A DNA stretch of 64,000 nt from UMGS1590 sp963558655 (GTDB lineage: Bacteria > Bacillota > Peptococcia > Peptococcales > Peptococcaceae), in the NCBI GenBank assembly GCA_963558655.1, contig CAUWHJ010000003.1, positions 1 through 64,000 of the forward strand. Reading direction: 5' to 3'. The notes beneath the pieces were generated by a model. That model was not told the DNA's origin, did no database searches, and saw only the letters and a list, made by a program, of their open reading frames with translations. The position numbers were made by a program, and so were the translations under genes. Position 1 is the first letter of the stretch. Each line of letters starts with the position of its first letter. Positions 1-8,536 of this stretch are shown here, in pieces.

Positions 1-22
1 TAAGTTTCAGGTAGCAAATAAG

Positions 23-67
23 AAAACCCAGCTTCGGTTCTTAGACCAAAGCTGGAGCTGGGTTTTT
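23..67 (+). terminator. Rho-independent terminator
   Basis: The arms AAAACCCAGCT and AGCTGGGTTTT pair, with a second imperfect pair of arms nested inside, and the stem ends in a five-T run. It probably ends a + strand gene lying to the left of the window. Confidence 0.7.
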
Positions 68-77
68 CTACAGTCTG

Positions 78-115
78 AAACGGTCGTGGAATGTTCCACG
101 ACCGTTTTGTATTTT
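78..115. terminator. Perfect inverted repeat, probable bidirectional terminator
   Basis: AAACGGTCGTGGAA is followed after TG by its exact reverse complement, giving a 14-bp arm pair, then a T-rich tract on the + strand. It sits just past the stop of the leftward DUF1858 gene, so it may serve both directions; the T-run is better on the + strand. Confidence 0.6.
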
Positions 116-126
116 CTTTGCACTGA

Positions 127-333
127 TTATTTTTCCTGTTCTTCGGCAACTTTATTCAATGCAACCATTAATGCATCGACATCAATACCGTGAACAACGG
201 CACCTTGTTCAATGTTTTCAAAATGAGCAGCAGCGCAACCTAAGCATCCCATGCCGAATTGCATGAAAACAGGTGCAGTACCAGGGTATTTTCTAACGGT
301 ATCGGAAATAGGCATATCTTTAGTAATAAGCAT
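127..333 (-). CDS. DUF1858 domain protein (disulfide-associated small protein)
   Basis: A 68-residue protein of the DUF1858 family, the small domain often found alone or fused to hybrid-cluster and redox proteins in anaerobes. The family signature is visible: an N-terminal segment around ITKDMPISDTVRKYP and a central GMGCLGCAAAHFE with a CxxC pair that could form a disulfide or bind a metal. The start chosen is the ATG at 333 because AAGGAGG lies 7 nt upstream; the longer open frame to 408 has no ribosome site. It is transcribed divergently from tcdA. The biochemical function of the family is not established. Confidence 0.85.
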   Translation of the reverse strand: MLITKDMPISDTVRKYPGTAPVFMQFGMGCLGCAAAHFENIEQGAVVHGIDVDALMVALNKVAEEQEK

Positions 334-376
334 TTGAGCTCCTCCTTGAGTTGATAAAAGATTAGTTCTTTGATAT

Positions 377-405
377 AGTATAGCAGACAATGTGAGGATG
401 GAAAA
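377..405 (-). promoter_or_regulatory. Candidate promoter of the DUF1858 gene
   Basis: On the - strand TATACT (377-382) lies 17 bp from a poor -35 (TTTTCC, 400-405). Only the -10 is convincing. Confidence 0.3.
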
Positions 406-437
406 CACTTTCTGCGGTTACATGTGGGGGATTGACG

Positions 438-1127
438 ATGGAAAATTTTTATGATAGAACTGAACGTCTTTTAGGTAGTGAGGCTCTTTCAAAATTACGT
501 GCTATGCATATTGTGATACTGGGCATTGGCGGTGTTGGTTCATGGGCTTGCGAAGCGTTGGCGCGTACTGGCGTGGGCACATTGACGCTTGTAGATTTTG
601 ATATGATTGAGCCATCTAATGTAAATCGTCAGGTTCATGCGTTAGAAAGTACAGTTGGACGACGTAAGGTTGATGTGATGGCTGAACGTTTATTGGATAT
701 CAATTCGTCTATTGTTGTACATACACATGACGAGAAATTAACTTCAGAAATGATGCCGGATTACGTTGCTCAGGGCGACTATACGATTGATTGCATTGAC
801 GATGTGCGTGCAAAAGTAGCGTTAATTAAGTGGCATTTAGAGCATGGGAAAAAAATTGTTTCTTCAATGGGGACCGGAAATAAGATCGGCACGCATCCTT
901 TTAAAATTGAAGATATTAGCAAAACGCAGGTGTGCCCATTGGCACGTGCGGTGCGCTTAAAGTTGCGAAAAGAAGGAATTACAAAGGGAGTACCAGTGCT
1001 TTATTCAGAAGAACCTCCCTACACGCAGCCTCCTGAGGGTGAAAAACCTGGAACGATTTGCTTTTGTCCGGCGATGGCGGGATTGGAATTGGCGCGTTAT
1101 ATAATTAGTGATTACTTAAAATGGTAA
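438..1127 (+). CDS. tcdA: tRNA threonylcarbamoyladenosine dehydratase
   Basis: An E1-like (ThiF/MoeB/HesA superfamily) protein of 229 residues that by family knowledge dehydrates t6A37 of tRNA to cyclic ct6A using ATP. The sequence shows the nucleotide-binding GIGGVGSWACEALARTG near residues 28-44, then DFDMIEPSNVNRQ with the Asn-Arg-Gln triad typical of the fold, and a C-terminal PGTICFCPAMAGLELA segment characteristic of the TcdA branch (formerly CsdL/YgdL). An ATG at 438 with GGGGG 7 nt upstream is preferred over the TTG at 432. It is monocistronic, divergent from the DUF1858 gene. Confidence 0.92.
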   Translation: MENFYDRTERLLGSEALSKLRAMHIVILGIGGVGSWACEALARTGVGTLTLVDFDMIEPSNVNRQVHALESTVGRRKVDVMAERLLDINSSIVVHTHDEKLTSEMMPDYVAQGDYTIDCIDDVRAKVALIKWHLEHGKKIVSSMGTGNKIGTHPFKIEDISKTQVCPLARAVRLKLRKEGITKGVPVLYSEEPPYTQPPEGEKPGTICFCPAMAGLELARYIISDYLKW

Positions 1128-1177
1128 TTTTGCGTGCAACTTGAAGAATAGGACTGGTTCCTAAGAAAAATATGTGG

Positions 1178-1183
1178 TACTAT
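1178..1183 (+). promoter_or_regulatory. Candidate extended -10 element upstream of trxA
   Basis: TACTAT preceded by TGG gives an extended -10 about 40 bp before the trxA start. No good -35 is visible. Confidence 0.3.
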
Positions 1184-1224
1184 TACAGTGTGGGTGAGGG
1201 TTCATGTTTTTAGGAGGATGTGCA

Positions 1225-1548
1225 ATGGCAAGTGAACATGTGATTACGGTCGACGAAAGTAATTTTCAAGAAGTTGTATTAGAATCAGAGCAACCGGTAC
1301 TTGTGGACTTTTGGGCTGAATGGTGTGGACCTTGTAAAATGCTTGGCCCGATTATTGATGAAGTTGCTAATGAAAATGTTGGCAAGATTAAAATCTGCAA
1401 GTTGAATGTCGACCATGCACAACGCATCTCAAAACGTTATGGTGTGATGAGTATTCCAACTGTAATGTTGTTCAAAAATGGCGAAGAAGTGGAGCGTGCC
1501 ATTGGATTTCGGCCGAAACATGATATTATTCGCATTATCAATCTTTGA
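1225..1548 (+). CDS. trxA: Thioredoxin
   Basis: A 107-residue cytoplasmic thioredoxin with the canonical WCGPC active site (Cys34, Cys37) and the cis-proline in SIPTVMLFKNG. It reduces disulfides in client proteins and is itself recycled by thioredoxin reductase; the only reductase in this window is the fusion protein at 42844. The ATG at 1225 has AGGAGG 7 nt upstream, so the upstream in-frame ATG at 1204 is unlikely. It is followed by a strong terminator, so it is probably a single-gene unit. Confidence 0.95.
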   Translation: MASEHVITVDESNFQEVVLESEQPVLVDFWAEWCGPCKMLGPIIDEVANENVGKIKICKLNVDHAQRISKRYGVMSIPTVMLFKNGEEVERAIGFRPKHDIIRIINL

Positions 1549-1576
1549 TTGAATCAATTATATTATAATGTTTTTG

Positions 1577-1606
1577 AAAAGCTCCTGTTAAAACGGGAGC
1601 TTTTTT
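1577..1606 (+). terminator. Rho-independent terminator of trxA
   Basis: AAAAGCTCC pairs with GGAGCTTTT and the stem runs into six T residues, 28 bp past the trxA stop. Confidence 0.85.
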
Positions 1607-1635
1607 AATAAATTTTAACGAAAGAAGCGATAGAT

Positions 1636-2193
1636 ATGAGAAAAGATTTTGGCACAAAAACATGGTTTTACCCACAGCCTGTTTTAATTATTGCTGCTTA
1701 TGATGAAGAGGGTAAGCCTAATGCCATGAATGCAGCATGGGGTGGTGTTTACGCGAATGACAAAGTGATGTTGCGTATCAATCATGGACATAAAACAACA
1801 CAAAATATCATTAAACGCAGAGCGTTTACAGTTGCTTTTGCAGATGTTGAGCATGTGGTTGGCTCTGATTATGTAGGCATTGTTTCCGGTAATGATGAAC
1901 CTCTCAAGATGGAAAAATCTGGTTTTCATACAGTGCGAAGCAATCATGTGGATGCACCGCTTATTGAAGAATTGCCGGTTGCCATGGAATGTTCTTTGGT
2001 TAAAGTGAACGAAGATGGAAATGTTATTGGCAAAATCGAAAACGTTAGTATTGATGAACGTGTGCTTGATAGTGAAGGAAAACTTGATTTTACATATTTT
2101 CAACCAATTTCTTTTGAACCAGTGCATTCAGATTACCGCGTACTTGGTGAAAAGGTTGGGAATGCTTTTGAAGATGGAAAACGTTTGAAATAA
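1636..2193 (+). CDS. Flavin reductase-like (FMN-binding) protein
   Basis: A 185-residue protein of the flavin reductase-like / flavoredoxin family, small FMN-binding split-barrel proteins that act as flavin reductases or electron carriers in anaerobes. The typical N-terminal pattern is visible: YPQPVLIIAAYDEEGKPN followed by NAMNAAWGG, then a GHKTTQNI segment near residue 55 that in the family contacts FMN. The physiological partner cannot be read from the sequence. It stands between two terminators. The ribosome site (GAAAGAAG) is weak, so expression may be modest. Confidence 0.85.
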   Translation: MRKDFGTKTWFYPQPVLIIAAYDEEGKPNAMNAAWGGVYANDKVMLRINHGHKTTQNIIKRRAFTVAFADVEHVVGSDYVGIVSGNDEPLKMEKSGFHTVRSNHVDAPLIEELPVAMECSLVKVNEDGNVIGKIENVSIDERVLDSEGKLDFTYFQPISFEPVHSDYRVLGEKVGNAFEDGKRLK

Positions 2194-2202
2194 CAATGTT
2201 TG

Positions 2203-2250
2203 AATATGGTTTGTCTTGATGGTTTATTAAGATAAACCGTATTTTCTTTT
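2203..2250 (+). terminator. Terminator of the flavin reductase gene
   Basis: A stem of about 14 bp (ATATGGTTTGTCTT with AAGATAAACCGTAT, two wobble pairs) leads into a T-rich tail ending CTTTT, just past the stop at 2193. Confidence 0.7.
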
Positions 2251-2275
2251 GTTAAAAGTTTTCTGTTGTCAGGTT

Positions 2276-2304
2276 TTGACGATAAGCAACCAGCGTGGTA
2301 TACT
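2276..2304 (+). promoter_or_regulatory. Sigma-A promoter of nrdR-recO
   Basis: TTGACG, 17 bp spacer, TATACT, with an extended -10 TGG immediately before it. This is one of the best housekeeping promoters in the window; it lies 60 bp before the nrdR start. Confidence 0.8.
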
Positions 2305-2363
2305 GCAAGTGTGTAATACTGCACGGTGTGTAGTGAATATCGAAAACGACAAGGGTGATACGT

Positions 2364-2825
2364 ATGTTATGTCCAGTTTGTGGCGGACAAAGCCGGGTGT
2401 TGGATACGCGAACCAACGAAAATGTCAATACTGTAAAACGACGTCGCGAATGTGTGGAATGTGGAAAACGCTTCACGACTTATGAAAAGATTGAAGATAT
2501 GCCATTGATTGTTCGCAAAAAATCAGGTCGAACAGAATTGTTCGATAAATCAAAGATTCTTCGCGGTTTGGCGAAAGCGTGTGAAAAACGTCCGGTGACG
2601 ATTGATCAACTGGAAGAAATGGTTGATAGCATCGAAAAGCAGTTGAAAAATCAATACGCTGAAGTTAGCACGGCTGATATTGGTGAAACGATTATGCAGC
2701 ATCTTTTGCAATTGGATCAAGTCGCTTATATTCGTTTTGCATCGGTATATAAAGATTTTTCGGATATTGAAAGTTTCTTTAACGAATTGGAAACACTGAA
2801 AAATTCGGTGAATAATGGTGAGTGA
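2364..2825 (+). CDS. nrdR: Transcriptional repressor NrdR
   Basis: A 153-residue NrdR, the nucleotide-sensing repressor of ribonucleotide reductase genes. The N-terminal zinc ribbon has its two Cys pairs in MLCPVCGG and RRRECVECGKRFTTYE, followed by the ATP-cone domain beginning IVRKKSGRTELFDKSKILRG. Length and domain order match the family exactly. The start is ATG 2364 with AAGGGTGA upstream, not the GTG at 2355. It overlaps recO by 11 nt, which implies translational coupling. No ribonucleotide reductase gene or clear pair of NrdR boxes was seen in this window. Confidence 0.95.
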   Translation: MLCPVCGGQSRVLDTRTNENVNTVKRRRECVECGKRFTTYEKIEDMPLIVRKKSGRTELFDKSKILRGLAKACEKRPVTIDQLEEMVDSIEKQLKNQYAEVSTADIGETIMQHLLQLDQVAYIRFASVYKDFSDIESFFNELETLKNSVNNGE

Positions 2826-3528
2826 ACCATATCTAAAAACACATTGTGTGGTGTTGAAACGGTTGCCATTTAAAGATGTTGATGCACATATGATTTTATT
2901 CTGCCATGACTTGGGTAAAGTGATGGCGTTGGCCAAAGGTGTTGGAAAGCCAACAAGTAAATTATCTTCTGTTTTAGAAGTGGGCAATTTGTTAGAAGTG
3001 GAATTGTATGATGGCAAGGCTGGTTATACGTTGTTGTCGGCCAATCAACTGGAAGGTTTTTCAAGGCGTTATTCGTCTTATGAAGCGCTGCTTACCAGTG
3101 CTTACATTTGCGAGTTTGTGGATGCTGCAACAGAAAAAGCCATGCAGCAAGATATAATCTACGATTTATTAGTGAAGATGTTATCAGCAATGGTTAATGA
3201 CAATATTGTTGAAATACGTTTGCGTTTTGTCTGGGAATATCTGTTGCGTTCTGGGTATGCAAGTGCTGACACAGAAGATTTTATGCAACTTTTCTTCTCT
3301 CATTGGAATGTAAGCGTATTCAATTTCTATCAACAAGGCTTAGTTGATGAAGTGTATAGCTTTTTATGCCAACCATTGGAACATATGCGCTGGACATCTT
3401 TTCTGCTCTCCAAAAAAGCACGTACACTTTTGAAACAGATTCTGATGCGACTTTTGCGCGAACATTTGATGCTTTCCATTAAAAGCGAAAAGCTGTTGGA
3501 TGCAGCAACCAGACAATTCTATTCTTGA
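2815..3528 (+). CDS. recO: DNA repair protein RecO
   Basis: A 237-residue RecO, which anneals single strands and, with RecR, loads RecA in gap repair. The N-terminal OB-fold starts with THCVVLKRLPFKDVDAHMILF and continues GKVMALAKGVGKPTSKL, typical of RecO. The C-terminal half is helical and lacks the CxxC zinc-binding pairs that many RecO proteins carry; the few Cys residues are isolated. It is translationally coupled to nrdR and is followed after only a few bases by the glyQS promoter, with no clear terminator between. Confidence 0.88.
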   Translation: MVSEPYLKTHCVVLKRLPFKDVDAHMILFCHDLGKVMALAKGVGKPTSKLSSVLEVGNLLEVELYDGKAGYTLLSANQLEGFSRRYSSYEALLTSAYICEFVDAATEKAMQQDIIYDLLVKMLSAMVNDNIVEIRLRFVWEYLLRSGYASADTEDFMQLFFSHWNVSVFNFYQQGLVDEVYSFLCQPLEHMRWTSFLLSKKARTLLKQILMRLLREHLMLSIKSEKLLDAATRQFYS

Positions 3529-3552
3529 CAATGGCTATGAATATCGTATAAT
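3525..3552 (+). promoter_or_regulatory. Sigma-A promoter of the glyQS T-box operon
   Basis: Consensus TTGACA, 16 bp spacer, consensus TATAAT. The -35 overlaps the recO stop codon. Confidence 0.85.
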
Positions 3553-3571
3553 AAAACTCATATAATAAGTA

Positions 3572-3762
3572 ATAAGAACGTTGACGAAGAGAAAAAGCTG
3601 GGAGTCAGGCCAAGCGAATCGGTGATGGTGTGAGACCGATCCTGTGAACAGCCTATAAGGCACTTTTGAGTTCTGAAAAGCAAGTGGACATGTTGATGTC
3701 AATCAGGGTGGAACCGCGGGTCATGCTCGTCCCTGTCGTAAGGACAGGAGCGGGTTTTTTTA
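3572..3762 (+). promoter_or_regulatory. T-box riboswitch, glycine specific (glyQS leader)
   Basis: A tRNA-sensing leader that antiterminates when uncharged tRNA-Gly binds. The conserved T-box AGGGTGGAACCGCGG lies at 3706-3720, followed by a GC-rich terminator hairpin (about 3724-3755) and seven T residues. The stem I base pairs AGAAC with GTTCT, and the distal stem I motif GGTGATGGTGTGAGACC is present. The likely specifier is GGC at 3659-3661, a glycine codon on the 3' side of stem I, which agrees with the downstream genes. Confidence 0.93.
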
Positions 3763-3779
3763 TTTTTAAGGAGGACGTT

Positions 3780-4646
3780 ATGCAGTTTCAAGAGATGATC
3801 TTATCACTGAACAAATTTTGGAGCGATCATGGATGTGTGATTCTTCAACCATACGATATTGAAAAAGGGGCAGGCACTATGAATCCAGCAACTTTTCTTA
3901 AAGCGCTGGGGCCAGAACCATGGAACGTGGCTTATGTAGAACCTTGCCGCCGTCCTGCTGATGGTCGTTATGGAGATAATCCAAACCGTTTGCAGCACTA
4001 TTATCAATATCAAGTTATTTTGAAACCATCTCCAGATAACATTCAGGAACTTTATCTTAAAAGTTTAGAAGTGCTTGGCATTGATCTTCTACAACACGAC
4101 GTTCGCTTTGTAGAAGATAACTGGGAGTCGCCAACTTTAGGCGCATGGGGCCTTGGTTGGGAAGTATGGCTTGACGGTATGGAAGTAACTCAGTTTACCT
4201 ATTTCCAACAATGCGGTGGTATCGATTGTGATCCAGTGTGTGGTGAAATTACCTATGGCTTAGAACGTCTTGCCATGTTCATTCAAAATAAAACCAGTGT
4301 GTATGATATTGAATGGATTGGCGATATGACTTACGGTGATGTTTTCTATCACAATGAAGTTGAATATTCTCAGTACAACTTTGAATTTTCCGATGCCACC
4401 ATGTTGGCGCAGTTGTTTGATATGTACGAAAAAGAAGCGGAGCATGTATTGACGTGCGGTGTTGTTCAACCAGCTTATGATTATGCACTGAAATGTTCTC
4501 ATGTGTTTAACTTACTGGATGCACGTGGTGCGATTAGCGTTACGGAGCGTACCCATTATATTGCGCGTGTGCGTAATCTTGCAAAAAAATGTGCTGAAGC
4601 GTATGTAGAGTCTCGACGCAAGCTCGGATTCCCACTGTGCAAGTAA
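3780..4646 (+). CDS. glyQ: Glycine--tRNA ligase alpha subunit
   Basis: The 288-residue catalytic alpha chain of the heterotetrameric bacterial glycyl-tRNA synthetase, a class II enzyme charging tRNA-Gly. Diagnostic stretches are MILSLNKFWSDHGCVILQPY at the N-terminus, GAGTMNPATFLKALGPEPWN (motif 1 region), PADGRYGDNPNRLQHYYQYQ (motif 2) and the C-terminal SVTERTHYIARVRNLAK. The start is ATG 3780 with AAGGAGG 5 nt upstream; an open frame extends back through the T-box but is not translated. The beta subunit follows 12 nt later. Confidence 0.97.
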   Translation: MQFQEMILSLNKFWSDHGCVILQPYDIEKGAGTMNPATFLKALGPEPWNVAYVEPCRRPADGRYGDNPNRLQHYYQYQVILKPSPDNIQELYLKSLEVLGIDLLQHDVRFVEDNWESPTLGAWGLGWEVWLDGMEVTQFTYFQQCGGIDCDPVCGEITYGLERLAMFIQNKTSVYDIEWIGDMTYGDVFYHNEVEYSQYNFEFSDATMLAQLFDMYEKEAEHVLTCGVVQPAYDYALKCSHVFNLLDARGAISVTERTHYIARVRNLAKKCAEAYVESRRKLGFPLCK

Positions 4647-4658
4647 GAGGAGGATACA

Positions 4659-6743
4659 ATGGCTGAATATCTCTTAGAAATTGGCATGGAAGAAATGCCT
4701 GCTGCCTATATGAATGGCGCTGTTAGCGACCTTAAGAAAAATGCTGAAACTTTGTTTGCAAAAGAACGTCTCCGTTATGAAAAACTGACGACTTATACAA
4801 CGCCACGTCGTCTGGTATTAAGTGTGCAAGGATTGGCAGAACGTCAGGACGACCTTTCCGAAGAAGTTAAAGGGCCTTCGATGAAAGCTGCTTACAAAGA
4901 TGGTGCGATTGCAAAGCCATTAGAAGGTTTTCTTCGAGCCAATGGTTTTACAGAAGCAGATGTTTACACAAAAGAAATGCCAAATGGTACGTACGTTTTT
5001 TGTAAGCGCGAAGAAAAAGGACGTATGACTAAAGACGTGCTTGCAGATGTTATGGCAGATTTAGTGCTTGGCATGAAATTTCCAAAAAGTATGCGTTGGG
5101 GAAGCTCTCAATTACGCTATCTACGTCCAATCCGTTGGGTTGTATCTCTTTTTAATGATGAGATTGTTTCATTTAGTATTGGTGAACTTGAAGCAGGCCG
5201 TATGAGTCGCGGGCATCGCACATTAGGGCATGAAGAAGTAGAAATTACAAGTGCTGCCGAATACTTTAATACGATGGAAAAAGAGTATGTCATTGTTGAC
5301 CAAGAACGTCGCCGTCAGATGATTCTTGAACAAATTGCCGCTATCTTTGAAGGCACTGATGAACATTATCAAGAAGATGCTGGCTTGTTAAGCGAAGTTA
5401 TTAACCTGGTTGAATATCCAACAGCGCTTCGTGGCAGTTTTGATGATAAGTTCTTAGAACTTCCTGATGAACTTGTCATTACACCAATGAAGGAACATCA
5501 GCGTTACTTTCCTGTGTTGAAGAATGATGGTACGCTCACCAATGGTTTCATCACGGTGCGAAATGGTACAAAAGATTATTTAGATGTGGTTCGTGCTGGT
5601 AATGAAAATGTTCTCAGAGCACGTTTGGCTGATGCTGAGTTTTTTTGGAACGAAGATATTAAAAAAGGGCTGGAAGCTGGCGAAGAAAAGCTCAAAAACA
5701 TCGTATTCCAGGAAAAGCTGGGGACCGTTTATGAAAAAACGCAACGTTTACAGATAATTACGGCAGCTATCGTAGATGCATTGCATGGTGATGAAGAATT
5801 AAAAAAAGATGCCGTAACAGCTGCGCGTTGCACAAAGATGGATTTGGTTAGTAATGTCGTTTCTGAATTTCCTGAACTGCAAGGGCTTATGGGCGAATAT
5901 TATTATGACCACGAACATCCAGAGAAGAAAAACGTTGGACAAGCCATTCGAGAACATTATATGCCACGTTTCGCCAATGATGCTTTGCCAGAAAGCGTAG
6001 AGGGGAGCATTGTTAGCATCGCGGATAAAATTGATACCATTGTTGGTTGCTATTATGCTGGCATTATTCCAACAGGTTCTCAAGACCCATATGCTCTGCG
6101 TAGACAAGCCTTGGGGCTTTCCAATATTATCATTGACAAGAAATGGTCTTTGTCTTTGAAGCGTCTCATTGCTATTGCTTGCGAAGCTTATGCAACAACT
6201 GGTTTAACATTTAATGATGCAGAAACCAATGCAACCATTCATCAGTTCTTTGAGCAACGTATGCTTAAAATCATGAAAGACGCAAAAATGTCAAATGATG
6301 TCATTCAAGCTGTAATGAAAGTAGGCTATGATGATATGTATGATGTCATTTTGCGTGCAGAAGCGTTGACTGCGTTTATGGAAAGTGATGACAAGGCAGT
6401 TGTAAAAGTAACGCTTGATAACAGCGGTCGTGCTGCGAATATTACTGAAAAAGTGACGGATCTTACTGTTGATCCAGCGCTCTTCAACGCAGATGAAGAA
6501 AAAGCTTTATATGATGCAGTTAGTACTTGCGAAGAAGCCTTACCAGCACTCGTTGAAGCGAAAGATTATGTTGCTGTGATTGATCGTTTTGCCGCACTTA
6601 ACCATGTTGTTGAGAAGTTCTTTGAAAAAATTCTTGTTATGGACGATGACCTTGCCGTGCGTCAAAATCGCCTTGCTCTTGTAAAGCGTTATAGTAATGT
6701 GCTTGGTGCATACTATAAACTTGATGAAGTAACAAGCGCATAA
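4659..6743 (+). CDS. glyS: Glycine--tRNA ligase beta subunit
   Basis: The 694-residue beta chain of glycyl-tRNA synthetase, carrying tRNA recognition and an HD-like core plus a C-terminal anticodon-binding DALR-type domain. The N-terminus LLEIGMEEMPAAYM and the internal KEHQRYFPVL and RLADAEFFWNED segments are the usual GlyS markers. Full length for the family. AGGAGG precedes ATG 4659. It is co-transcribed with glyQ under the T-box and continues after 14 nt into the yicC gene without a visible terminator. Confidence 0.97.
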   Translation: MAEYLLEIGMEEMPAAYMNGAVSDLKKNAETLFAKERLRYEKLTTYTTPRRLVLSVQGLAERQDDLSEEVKGPSMKAAYKDGAIAKPLEGFLRANGFTEADVYTKEMPNGTYVFCKREEKGRMTKDVLADVMADLVLGMKFPKSMRWGSSQLRYLRPIRWVVSLFNDEIVSFSIGELEAGRMSRGHRTLGHEEVEITSAAEYFNTMEKEYVIVDQERRRQMILEQIAAIFEGTDEHYQEDAGLLSEVINLVEYPTALRGSFDDKFLELPDELVITPMKEHQRYFPVLKNDGTLTNGFITVRNGTKDYLDVVRAGNENVLRARLADAEFFWNEDIKKGLEAGEEKLKNIVFQEKLGTVYEKTQRLQIITAAIVDALHGDEELKKDAVTAARCTKMDLVSNVVSEFPELQGLMGEYYYDHEHPEKKNVGQAIREHYMPRFANDALPESVEGSIVSIADKIDTIVGCYYAGIIPTGSQDPYALRRQALGLSNIIIDKKWSLSLKRLIAIACEAYATTGLTFNDAETNATIHQFFEQRMLKIMKDAKMSNDVIQAVMKVGYDDMYDVILRAEALTAFMESDDKAVVKVTLDNSGRAANITEKVTDLTVDPALFNADEEKALYDAVSTCEEALPALVEAKDYVAVIDRFAALNHVVEKFFEKILVMDDDLAVRQNRLALVKRYSNVLGAYYKLDEVTSA

Positions 6744-6757
6744 ATGAGGAGGATGGC

Positions 6758-7636
6758 ATGTACAGCATGACTGGTTATGCATCGCTTTCTAAGGAATTCG
6801 ATGCAATGACTCTTCAAATTGACATTAAATCGGTGAATGGAAAATACAGCGATTTACGCTTAAACGCACCTGCCTTTGATAACAACTTCCTTGAAATATT
6901 GCGTAAAAATGCTTCAGAGCGTATTGTGCGTGGACAGGTAACCGTTGATATTATTCTTAAGCGCAGTAGCCAAGCAGGGGATTTGAAACGTATTGATATT
7001 GAACAGCTGCGACAATATCAGGAGGATTTTAAGGCTGCATTTGGTGGCCTCAACGATGATTGGTCGTTCATGAAAGCCTTTTTACTGTTAGATGGGGCAA
7101 CAAAAAAAGATGAATTGACGTTTGATGCTGACAAAGACGGCGATTTTATTTTGGCTGCACTTGGCGAAGCATTTGATGCATTCTATGCTTCTCGCGCTGA
7201 AGAGGGTGTACGCTTGCAAGCCGATTTGCTGCAAAAAGTTAACCAACTTGAAGCGACACGTGCTGCAATAGCAGCGCGTGTGCCAGAGTTGGATCAAGCT
7301 TACAGAGAACGACTAGAAACGCGTATGCGTGATTTTATCAATGATTTAGATGAAATTGATGAAGCACGAATACTTTCAGAGGTCGCTGTACACGCAGTAA
7401 AATCGACCATTGATGAAGAATTGGTTCGTTTGGGTTCACATTTTGAAAAACTTAAAGCGCTTTTAAGCGGTTCTGAACAGCTTGTCGGTAAGAAGCTTGA
7501 TTTTTATATGCAAGAAGTGAATCGTGAGTATAACACCATTGCTTCTAAAGTCAGCGATATTGAAGTGGCAGAACAGATTGTTGAAAGTAAAGTTATTGTA
7601 GACCAGATTCGGGAACAGGCACAAAACATTATGTAA
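6758..7636 (+). CDS. yicC: YicC/YloC family endoribonuclease
   Basis: A 292-residue member of the YicC/YloC family, reported in other bacteria as a novel endoribonuclease involved in RNA turnover. The signature N-terminus MYSMTGYASLSKE, the KSVNGKYSDLRL segment and the C-terminal DFYMQEVNREYNTIASK are all present, so the call rests on end-to-end family resemblance. It heads the conserved yicC-remA-gmk-rpoZ-coaBC cluster found across Bacillota. The ribosome site is AGGAGG. Confidence 0.93.
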   Translation: MYSMTGYASLSKEFDAMTLQIDIKSVNGKYSDLRLNAPAFDNNFLEILRKNASERIVRGQVTVDIILKRSSQAGDLKRIDIEQLRQYQEDFKAAFGGLNDDWSFMKAFLLLDGATKKDELTFDADKDGDFILAALGEAFDAFYASRAEEGVRLQADLLQKVNQLEATRAAIAARVPELDQAYRERLETRMRDFINDLDEIDEARILSEVAVHAVKSTIDEELVRLGSHFEKLKALLSGSEQLVGKKLDFYMQEVNREYNTIASKVSDIEVAEQIVESKVIVDQIREQAQNIM

Positions 7637-7651
7637 TACAGGTGAATCTTG

Positions 7652-7891
7652 ATGGCATTTTTGAACATTGGTTTTGATAATATGGTTGCAGTGGATAAAA
7701 TTGTTGCTATTGTTTCACCAGAAAGTGCATCAGTTAAACGTTTGGTACAATTCGCAAAAGAAAACCATCATTTGATTGATGTATCCTCCGGTCGAAAAAC
7801 GCGATCGGTTGTTGTGACAAATGATGAGTATATTTTATTGTCAGCAATTCAATCAGACACGTTGGTTAGTCGTCTGAACGACTTAGTTTAG
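7652..7891 (+). CDS. remA: RemA-family DNA-binding regulator (DUF370)
   Basis: A 79-residue DUF370 protein. In Bacillus subtilis RemA is a ring- or arc-forming DNA-binding activator of matrix genes; its role in Clostridia is less clear. The sequence shows the compact pattern FLNIGFDNMVAVDKIVAIV, then SGRKTRSVVV. Position between yicC and gmk is conserved in the phylum and supports the assignment. ATG 7652 is preferred to the overlapping TTG at 7649; GGTGA precedes it. Confidence 0.9.
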   Translation: MAFLNIGFDNMVAVDKIVAIVSPESASVKRLVQFAKENHHLIDVSSGRKTRSVVVTNDEYILLSAIQSDTLVSRLNDLV

Positions 7892-7908
7892 TAAAAGGAG
7901 GATAAACA

Positions 7909-8535
7909 ATGCTTACTCATGATCATAGAGGTGTTTTACTTGTTATGAGTGGCCCATCTGGTGCCGGAAAAGGAACTTTGTGCGCGCATCTGCGTGAACA
8001 AATATCTGTTGCGCTGTCGATTTCTGCTACCACGCGTGCGCCACGCGCTGGAGAAAAAGAAGGCGTTAATTATTTCTTTTTGTCTGAAGAAGAATTTAAG
8101 CAAAAAATTAAAGAAGATGGCTTCATTGAATGGGCGAAAGTATATGACAATTATTATGGCACGCCGAGAAAATATGTAGAAGAAATGCTCGAAGCTGGAA
8201 AAAATGTTATGTTGGAAATTGATCCACAAGGAGCGAAAAGTGTTAAGTTGCGTATTCCGGATGCTGTTCTTGTTTTTATCATGCCACCTTCCTATAAAGA
8301 ATTAGAACGACGTATTCGTGGCCGTGGAACAGAAACCGAAGAACAAATTGAAAAGCGTTTATCATGTGCTGTTGGAGAAATAAATACCTTGGCAGCTTAC
8401 GATTATGTTATAATAAACGCAGATATTCAGGAGGCAGTGAATAATCTTAAGGCAATCATTGCTGCTGAACGATGCAAAGTATCCAGAAACACCTCGCTTC
8501 CAACCACGTTTATTTTAGAAAAGGATAGTGAATAA
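7909..8535 (+). CDS. gmk: Guanylate kinase
   Basis: A 208-residue guanylate kinase converting GMP plus ATP to GDP plus ADP. The P-loop GPSGAGKGTL lies near residues 15-24, the GMP-binding region around STTRAPRAGEKEGVNYFF follows, and the lid arginines are in RIRGRGTETEEQIEKRL. Full length. AAGGAGG precedes ATG 7909. rpoZ starts one base after its stop, so the two are translationally coupled. Confidence 0.97.
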   Translation: MLTHDHRGVLLVMSGPSGAGKGTLCAHLREQISVALSISATTRAPRAGEKEGVNYFFLSEEEFKQKIKEDGFIEWAKVYDNYYGTPRKYVEEMLEAGKNVMLEIDPQGAKSVKLRIPDAVLVFIMPPSYKELERRIRGRGTETEEQIEKRLSCAVGEINTLAAYDYVIINADIQEAVNNLKAIIAAERCKVSRNTSLPTTFILEKDSE

Positions 8536-8536
8536 T

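Noticed and set aside
3666..3779. N-terminal extension of glyQ
   Set aside because: The open frame runs back through the T-box and its terminator; the family N-terminus and the ribosome site place the start at 3780.
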